A stretch of 62,394 nt of DNA, from positions 1 through 62,394 of the forward strand of contig LATX02000027.1 of NCBI GenBank assembly GCA_001466705.2, given 5' to 3'. Below are positions 55,502-62,394 of this stretch, piece by piece; the first letter of the stretch is position 1; the number at the start of each line of letters is the position of its first letter. Origin of the DNA: Moniliophthora roreri. Its lineage: Eukaryota; Basidiomycota; Agaricomycetes; Agaricales; Marasmiaceae. The translations under genes were made by a program, and so were the position numbers. The notes beneath the pieces are model-generated. The model saw only the letters and a program-made list of their open reading frames with translations. It ran no database searches and was not told the DNA's origin.

Positions 55502-58500
55502 ATGTCTCCCCTGCCAATAACTATTTCACACTTTGTACTAGCTAAGATAGACCGAAATTCTATACACATTCCCCTCCAGTACAAAGTGGGAGTGAAAACC
55601 ATCAAAACCAAAGCATTATTAGATTTGGGAGCTGGAGGATGATTTATAAGCATGAAGTTAGCACTAACGTTACGGAGGAAATGGGTCTGATTACCAGAAA
55701 AGATCAAGGTCTTCAATGTTGATGGGACAGCCAACAAAACAGCTTGGATAACACATGTGGTGGAGTTAGAGTTTCAGATTGCTGGAAGGGACTTTAAGGA
55801 GAATTTCATAATATCGGGCATAGGAGACGAAGAAATGATCCTAGGACTTCCGTGGTTATGATATCACAACCCCATGATCAACTGGGAGACAGGAGAAATC
55901 CAGTTTCCACCGCGAAGGAAGATTCAGATCAAGAGGTTTAGAGGAATCTTGGATAACAACGAACCGGAAGTCCTCATAGGAGCAAAAATTACTGCCTCTC
56001 AGGAAATGGCCCACCAACAGCAGATGGTAAAAAGAGAGATTGACGAACTTATTCCCAAATACCTACTGGGATATCGAGATCGTTTCAAAAAGGGGAAGGC
56101 TGAACAATTCCCACCTGCCCGAGCCTACAATCACGCAATCGACCTCAAACCAGACTTTGTGCTGAGGAACTGTAAATTGTACCCTCTGAGCCCAGTGGAG
56201 CAAGTAGAACAGGACAAATTCCTCGAAGAGAACCTACGAAAGGGATACATCCGTAAATCCAAATCACCTATGGTGTCCCCTTTCTTCTTCGTAGCAAAAA
56301 AGGAGAAGGGAGCGCTACAGCCAACTCAGGATTATAGAGAGCTCAACAAAGGAACGGTAAAAAACACCTACCCCCTGCCGTTAATTTTGGAACTTCTTGA
56401 CAAACTCAAAGGGGCCATGGTGTTTACGAAGCTTGATCTTCGAAACGGTTACAATAACGTCAGGATAAAGGATGGAGATCAATGGAAAGCTGCCTTCAAG
56501 ACCAATAGAGGGCTTTTTGAACCGACAGTCATGTTCTTCGGACTAAGCAACTCCCCAGCCACCTTTCAAGTGTTCATGAACAATATCCTCTCCGACTTCA
56601 TCGACGAAGGATGGTGCGTAGTGTATATGGACGACATCCTTCTCTTCTCCAAAGATCAGGCCAAACATAGGGAATGGACAGAACGATTGATGTGTTGTCT
56701 CAAGAAGCACGATCTGTTCCTTAAACTGGAGAAATGTGAGTTTGATGTAACGGAAGTAGTATTTTTGGGGATGGTTATTCGACCTGGTTACATTGCGATG
56801 GACTCCGTAAAGTTGGCAGGGATAGCCAAATGGGAACCCCCGCAAACAGTAAAGGGAGTTCGGGCATTCTTAGGATTTGGAAACTTCTACAGGAAGTTCA
56901 TAGGGAAGTACGCACAGCTGACTAGACCTCTGAACGACCTACTGCAGAAGAATCAGAGGTTCGAATGGACTAGAGAATGTCAGATAGCCTTCGACCTCCT
57001 CAAGGCAAAATTCCTGTCGGAACCAATACTCATCATGCCGGACATCGATAAGCCCTTCATTATAGAGGCCGACGCTTCCAAATGGGCTACAGGCGCCGTT
57101 CTTAGGCAAAAGGGAACAGACGGTGAATGGCACCCATGTGGATACCTTTCGAAATCCCTGTCACCTATGGAACAGAACTATGAGATCTACGATCGCGAAT
57201 TGTTGGCCATCTATAGGGCGTTGATGGAGTGGCGACACTACCTCATGGGAGGGAAATTCAAGATCGTAATTCTATCAGACCACAAAAATCTGACGTACAT
57301 TCGAATGGCACAGAAGCTGAACAGACGACAAGCCAGGTGGAGCCTTTTCCTATCAGAATTTGATCTAGGACTGGTACATGTTCCAGGAAAATCAATCACT
57401 CAAGCCGACGCTTTGTCACGACGGAGTAATGAGCAAGATGAAGTGGACACTGACAACGAGGATATCGTCATGCTACCAGATCGACTTTTTATCAAGAGAA
57501 TCAATCTGGGAATGAAGGAAGACATCATAGATCAATTGGGCCTGGATGACTTTCACAAGTCGGCCTTAGAGCAATTATTGCAGGAAGGTGTGCCGCCAAT
57601 CAAATCCGCCTTGTCAGACTGGAGGATCGAAGAGGGTCTACTCTTCTTTCAGAATCGGGTCTACGTACCGAATGACACGGATCTCTGTCATCGCGTGGTT
57701 CAAACCATACACGAGACACCAGGCGTGGGACATCCAGGTCAATGGAACATGGCTGAACAGGTACAGAGGGACTTCTGGTGGCCAGGAATGACAAAATTCA
57801 TCAAATCCTTCGTTGATGGTTGCATTGTATGCCAACAATCGAAGATTAACACCCACCCTATGAGGACACCCATACAACCAATCAACGCCACACCAAACTC
57901 CTTTCCATTTCAAACATGCACGATGGACTTGATCATGGACCTACCTGAATGTGACAGCATGGACTGTATTCTTGTCGTGGTGGACCACTCCTCTACGAAG
58001 GGGGTAATTTTTACTCCATGCACCAAGACAACAGACGCCATGAAGATAGTGGAGCTGTTAATTCAACATCTCTACAAAAGGTTCGGACTACCAGATCGCA
58101 TCATATCAGATCGAGACCCCAGATTTGCTGCAGAAGTGTTTCAAGAAATGGGAAAACAACTGTCTATCAAGCATTTGATGAGCACGGTGTTTCACCCACA
58201 AACAGATGGAGAAACCGAACGAGTCAATCAGGAGATTGAAGTCTACCTCAGAGCGTTCTGCTCGAAAGAACAAACTCGATGGAAGGAATACCTCCCTTTA
58301 GCAGAGTTTGCACATAACAACTGAACTCATTCTGTTCTCAAGAAATCTCTGTTCTTCATGATGATGGGATATCATCCTCGCCCGCTCCCAACCATATTCG
58401 AAAGAACGACAATCCCTTCGGTAGAAGAACAGCTTCAAGAGCTAAAACGAATCAGGGAAGAAACTGCAAGTCTATTGGAACTCGCAAGACAACGGATGAT

Positions 58501-58984
58501 ACGAAGAGAAAAGCAGAAGTTAGATACATTTAAGGAAGGACAAAAGGTATGGCTAGAAGCAAAGAACCTGGCCACGGGATACCCTTCGAAGAAGTTAGCT
58601 CCAAAATGGGAAGGGCCGTTCAGGGTACTCGAAGCCCTGGGACTAGTGATGTACAGGCTCGACTTACCACACCAATGGAAGATTCACCCTGTTTTCCACG
58701 CAGCCCTTTTATCGCCGTTCAAAGAGACCAAGGCCCACAGACCAAGCTTCACAGAACCACCCCCGGATCTTATCAAAGGATTCGAAGAATACGAAGTAGA
58801 AGCGGTTGTGGGACATAGACCGAGGAAACGGCCCCGGGAGTTTTTAGTTTCATACACCGGGTACGACTCGTCTCATAATCAATGGATTCAAATGGAGGGA
58901 ATGGTGAACTGCCTAGACCTCCTCAAGGAATATATAAAAAAACATCAGGTAAAACCCAGAGACCCTATCCCCACTCCAGATTAA
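55502..58984 (+). pseudogene. pol of the chromovirus (PR-RT-RNase H-IN-chromodomain), four in-frame TGA
   Basis: Frame starts at ATG 55502 but probably is made as a Gag-Pol fusion. Protease: ALLDLGAGG, where the family has DSG, then ILGLPWL. RT: PMVSPFFFVAKKEKGALQPT, FTKLDLRNGYNNVRI, FFGLSNSPATFQVFMN and the VYMDDILLF catalytic box near 56620. RNase H: IIEADASKWATGAVL, YDRELLAIYRAL. Integrase: zinc part with GHPGQWNMAEQVQRDFWWPG and CIVCQQSK, core TMDLIMDLP, ISDRDPRFAAE, FHPQTDGETERVNQEI. Chromodomain EYEVEAVVGHR...FLVSYTGYDSSHNQW near 58790-58890, expected to steer integration to marked chromatin. TGA at 55640, 55688, 55859 and 58322; no TAA or TAG before the end. Confidence 0.93.
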
Positions 58985-58986
58985 CC

Positions 58987-60361
58987 ATGTCCAATGCAAC
59001 CGCTGCCGCCTCTTCCTCTTCTGCTTCTAGCAGCCAGTCAGCCCGAGTCCTGAGCCCTGTTCCTACTGTGTCAGGGGAAGGACGATATGGAGAGAACATC
59101 ACCTACCCAAACAGCCTTAAGCCCAACCCCTACCAATTACTTCACCTCTTTAATTCCGAACAATACGACGACCAGATCTGAGCTGCTGCTGATCAGCACA
59201 ACAGACTGGAACCCTGCATCAAAAGCCTGTTTTTCCTCAGGACCCAATGCGAGCTTTTTGAAAGAATCATTGAAAGCTGCAGCCTCGAAATTGCGAACCA
59301 GGTGATGTATGCCTGCAACTATCAGTTGGGGCTCACGGGTCCCATTATGGTACCGTCTACATTCCCGTATCATCCCCATTTGTCCATGCCCCCTCCTGCA
59401 GATCCCAGAGAAATGTCAGTCTACCCTGATCCCCTCTCCTTCAGCCTCATCGACCAACTTGGACGAAGAACCAATGGGAATGGATACCCTCATCCCGACA
59501 TCAACGACACTCGGAGTCTCATCTCCAGACTCACCTCCGAACTCTTACCTGCCGAAACTCAACTCCCCTCCGTTGCCCATTCCGCCTCCGATCCCAACAA
59601 TGCCCTCGTTTATCCTGACCCCACTCCCGATCCCAACATCAAGCCTAAGGTCAAGTCAATCGACCCCGCCTCCTCGCTCCAACCTGGAACTTCGACTGCT
59701 GTTGACCTCCAAAATCTTCAGACACCTGAGGCCTCAGTTCCTCCAGAAGGTGGAGCATATCCCCACGGTTGGAGGGGAGGTCGATCTTGAGGAGTTCGAG
59801 GACAAGGCCGAGGACGAAGATCGGGAGAACCAAACCCCCAAAAAAGGCAACGGCCCACCAAGGCTCAGCTTGAGAAGTCCGACTCTGGTCCAGACCCCGA
59901 TGATGCAACTCGTCAACCGCATCTCTGCCCTGTGTGTGGACTGGAACGCCATTTCGCCTGACATTGCCCACAGTACATGTGCCGTCGATGCTTCAAAACT
60001 CAACCTGGACATACATCTAGCCACTGCCCTGACCAATGAAGGTCTTGCTGCATTGCGCACCAAGGGTCTGATTTGGGTACAGACACTATGTCAGATGATC
60101 GCTGTTATGACGATGAGCCCTATGACAATCTCGGAGGAGAGTGTTGAGACATTGGTTCAGGAGTACAATCGAGACGTGCAGTTACTATTCGTAGGGGTGG
60201 ATCCCCAGAAGGCAAGACTGCTTTCAGTCGAGGAACGAATGGCCATGGGATGGCAACTGTCTGCCATCATACCAGCAACACCAAGAATGGGGATGGTGGA
60301 CGAGATGCCGGATATGTCATATGACTATGACACGGAGCTGTACAGTGATGGAGAATCGTAG
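58987..60361 (+). pseudogene. third ORF downstream of pol, tandem CCHC zinc knuckles
   Basis: ATG at 58987 starts 2 nt after the pol stop. The frame reads MSNATAAASSSSASSSQSAR, then YGENITYPNSLKPNPYQLLH, a helix LRTQCELFERIIESCSLEIA, Pro-rich linker, and Arg/Gly-rich RGQGRGRRSG. Two zinc knuckles follow: CPVCGLERHFA then stop then HC (C-X2-C-X4-H-X4-C, 59926-59967) and CRRCFKTQPGHTSSHC (C-X2-C-X6-H-X4-C, 59980-60027). TGA codons at 59179, 59788 and 59959 interrupt it; a further TGA at 60037 may be the end. An overlapping frame stays open for 350 codons (59309-60361) and may be overprinted or incidental. Likely a nucleic-acid-binding accessory protein; function unknown. Confidence 0.7.
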
Positions 60362-60391
60362 ATGTTGGCAACACAGAGTTTGCCCCTTGTT

Positions 60392-60401
60392 GAGGGGGTA
60401 A
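60392..60401 (+). other. polypurine tract of the chromovirus
   Basis: GAGGGGGTAA immediately before the 3' LTR. Confidence 0.85.
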
Positions 60402-60864
60402 TGTTATGTTTTCTTTCCTTTTCACTCTATGCTTCTCTCTCTATTGGACTCATACACCTTCCCAGCCCCCTTCTTCTTCTCTCCACATGCTTCTCATTAT
60501 CATCAGACTCATGCCTTTCCACTCCCCTTTTCGTCTATCTTCTTGTATTATTCATACCCTGACAAGCTCGGGTATTACTCATATTCCGACGACCTCGGGA
60601 ATTCTTATGTAAACATTGGACTTACCGCTCTTATGTATGTAGCACGTATTAGAACAGTTGTAACATATTTAAGTGCTCAAGCTGAGACTTAGAGTCTTCA
60701 GCTTGACCTGGTTAATACTAGCTTGTGTCAACGCAACAATAGAGGGACTTCTGAACTTCAGCAACAGCTGAACGAACTCGAACTTGAACCTGATCAGCTG
60801 CTTAAGTGAAGACGACACTTCGTTAGAGTGGTTGAGTTGACATTGCTGCGCAAGTAATGTAACA
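60402..60864 (+). repeat. 3' LTR of the chromovirus
   Basis: Begins TGTTATGTTT and ends AAGTAATGTAACA; homologous throughout to 53579-54043. Followed by CTATC, the second half of the target duplication. Confidence 0.95.
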
Positions 60865-61140
60865 CTATCATCTTATACCCACCTAAGCTGTTCAATTGAA
60901 ATATAAAGAGTTCTGTCCCATTTGACACTCTGAATTGCACTTGAGATAGACTCAGTCTCCTAGTAGACTTATACAGTACTTTATCACTCTTAGAAGCCTC
61001 TATTGGGGGTTTTGGTGTGTGTTGTGTGTGGGTGGGTGGGTTTTGTAGCAGCTCTTCAGTTGCAGAGGCCCTTTTAGAGTGCATTTTAGAGTGAAGATAG
61101 CATGTAGCAGTTCTTCATAGAAGACAGAGTTCTTGTCTCT
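60865..61140 (+). repeat. family X repeat, downstream half (split by the chromovirus)
   Basis: Matches the reverse complement of 50150-50417 (GTATAAAGGGTTCTGTC, GAGATAGACTCAGTCTC, TGTGTGTGG tract, GTGAAGATAGCATGTAGCAG). Together with 53100-53578 it rebuilds the interrupted repeat. Confidence 0.85.
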
Positions 61141-61381
61141 TCATTTGGAGCCCACTGTAAGAGGTGGATTTCAATTACAAAAGCTTATAAAATCAATCCT
61201 TATGACTCAATTCACAATCAATAGATTGTGGATCATTTGGTTGCAGCTCGAACATGAGCAGACAACCTATGCAGCATAAAAGCCTTATATATCTGCAAAC
61301 TGATTGAAAGATTCCTGTTACCAGGCGAGCAAGAGAAAATGCATGGAGTCCATCACCTTTACTACAACTCGGATGCAACAA
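61141..61381. other. AT-rich flank, no recognised content
   Basis: No match to other parts of the window seen; ends at a single-N join. Confidence 0.5.
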
Positions 61382-61382
61382 N
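61382..61382. other. single-N assembly join
   Basis: One N; the following 1012 bp repeat 52888-53899. Confidence 0.9.
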
Positions 61383-62394
61383 TAATAGGCAATGCACATG
61401 TAGGAAATCGAAAATGACTCATACAATTGTATGCGGAACAGAAGGAGATTGAATACAATAGATGTCTAGACCACAATATCCACCAATCCAATGGTAGAAA
61501 GTGGCTACATGAAAGTAAACCAGCAGAAAGAGAAGCAATACCCATATACAAAGCCAGTCCAGTGCCAGTGGCTATGCAGAAGTAGCTACATGGAGGATCG
61601 TTAGACCTAGCAATGCTCTGCGCAGAGTCCAAAAACACAGTAAACTGACTGTTTGGTCACCAAATATACCTAACATAGCTAATTGCTATGTGAGATCAGA
61701 CTTTTATGCACGAAGGTGTATGATTTATACTCTAAAACTAGATTACATTTGTTTATCTCTTATTTCATTATTTCCAATTATCATTCTGTATATAAAGAGC
61801 TCTACTTGTAGATGCAGGCTCAAGCACTGACTGGTACTTGCACCCTATAGCCCTGTGCAGTGTTGATTTAGACCTTCACACAGCTTTATAGACCAAGTCT
61901 CTATGCACTTGCCAGTCCAACCCTTCTAGTTGAGCCAAGATTTGTATATATATCTTGCCTCACCATATAACATTTGGTTATAACCAACCAATAAACCACT
62001 CATTTTAAAACCTATACTTTGTGACTTAAGTGCCATACTTGAGTCACCCTAATCAGAGCCTTTAGGCTCTATCTGTTACGTTTTCTTTCCTTTTCACTCT
62101 ATGCTTCTCTCTCTATTGGACTCATACACCTTCCCAGCCCCCTTCTTCTTCTCTCCACATGCTTCTCATTATCATCGGACTTGTATGCCTTCCCACTCTC
62201 CTTTTCGTCTATCTTCTTGTATTATTCATACCCTGACGAGCTCAGGTATTACTCATATCCTGACGACCTTAGGAATTCTTATGTAAACATCGGACTTACC
62301 GCTCTTACATATGTAGCATGTATTAGAACAGTTGTAACGTATTTAAGTGCTCAAGCTGAGACTTAGAGTCTTCAGCTTGACCTGGTTAATACTA
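61383..62394 (+). repeat. 1012-bp direct duplication, copy 2 (runs off the window)
   Basis: Appears identical to 52888-53899. From 62074 it contains the first 321 bp of a chromovirus LTR, so either a second insertion starts here or the same locus has been placed twice. Confidence 0.95.

Larger units (their letters stand above)
53579..60864 (+). mobile_element. Ty3/gypsy chromovirus with a third ORF, nearly complete
   Basis: A 7.3-kb LTR retrotransposon bounded by LTRs of 465 and 463 bp and by the target duplication CTATC (53574-53578 and 60865-60869). It has a self-complementary primer site, gag, a possible -1 frameshift signal, pol (protease, RT, RNase H, integrase, chromodomain), an extra ORF and a polypurine tract. 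The LTRs differ at roughly two dozen places, almost all transitions involving CG, TG or CA. It is CpG-rich compared with neighbouring transposons, hence the youngest. In-frame TGA codons in each ORF mean that this copy cannot make full proteins. Confidence 0.95.

Noticed and set aside
56543..57913. Minus-strand open frames under pol
   Set aside because: Shadows of the pol frame; sequence explained by RT and RNase H coding.

Overview
The window looks like a piece of a transposon-rich agaricomycete (mushroom-forming basidiomycete) genome. The evidence is genes split by many canonical introns of about 50-60 nt, fungal orthologues (PRMT3, RBM25, RPAP3, CCDC25, Hnt1-type HIT protein, GPI-anchored GH37 trehalase), a lineage-specific agaricomycete protein family, and LTR retrotransposons with chromodomains. 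No lookup was possible, so the species is not named.

Layout. (1) 1-15.5 kb is AT-rich, CpG-poor, decayed transposon DNA. It holds a 20-bp minisatellite with inverted halves around single-N gaps, two broken Copia elements head to tail, a solo LTR (5-bp target duplication ATGTC) and a 611-bp non-autonomous hAT element (8-bp target duplication TCACTGAG), both inside the second Copia. (2) 15.5-44.1 kb is a normal genic island: trehalase (-), RBM25-like splicing factor (-), PRMT3 (+), an agaricomycete-specific protein (-) with a duplicated copy of its basic tail next door, an aldo-keto reductase fragment, a secreted carboxylesterase (+), RPAP3-like TPR co-chaperone (-), a small TATA-driven gene (+), a CCDC25 homologue (-), a 2OG-Fe(II) oxygenase (-) divergent from a HIT hydrolase (+), and a SLAC1/Mae1/Ssu1-type transporter (+). 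(3) 44.8-62.4 kb is again transposon DNA: a decayed chromodomain Ty3/gypsy element on the minus strand, older LTR-like repeats, and a nearly complete Ty3/gypsy chromovirus at 53579-60864.

The 53579-60864 element is the most informative object. It has two LTRs, a CTATC target duplication, a primer site complementary to the predicted 5' end of its own RNA (Tf1/sushi-type self-priming), a GGGTTTT slippery heptamer just before the gag stop, a pol with a chromodomain, and an additional third ORF after pol with two tandem zinc knuckles. Every internal stop in gag, pol and ORF3 is TGA, as expected from CGA-to-TGA change at CpG. It sits in an older LTR-like repeat whose uninterrupted, inverted relative lies 3 kb away.

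Within the genic island the main oddities are a trehalase that lacks the segment carrying the family's catalytic acid, a 7-nt micro-exon that supplies the metal-binding Asp of the 2OG oxygenase, and an 88-bp shared promoter packed with ACGT motifs. Four single-N joins (1939, 2410, 3719, 61382) abut duplicated or inverted sequence, so structure across them may be an assembly product.
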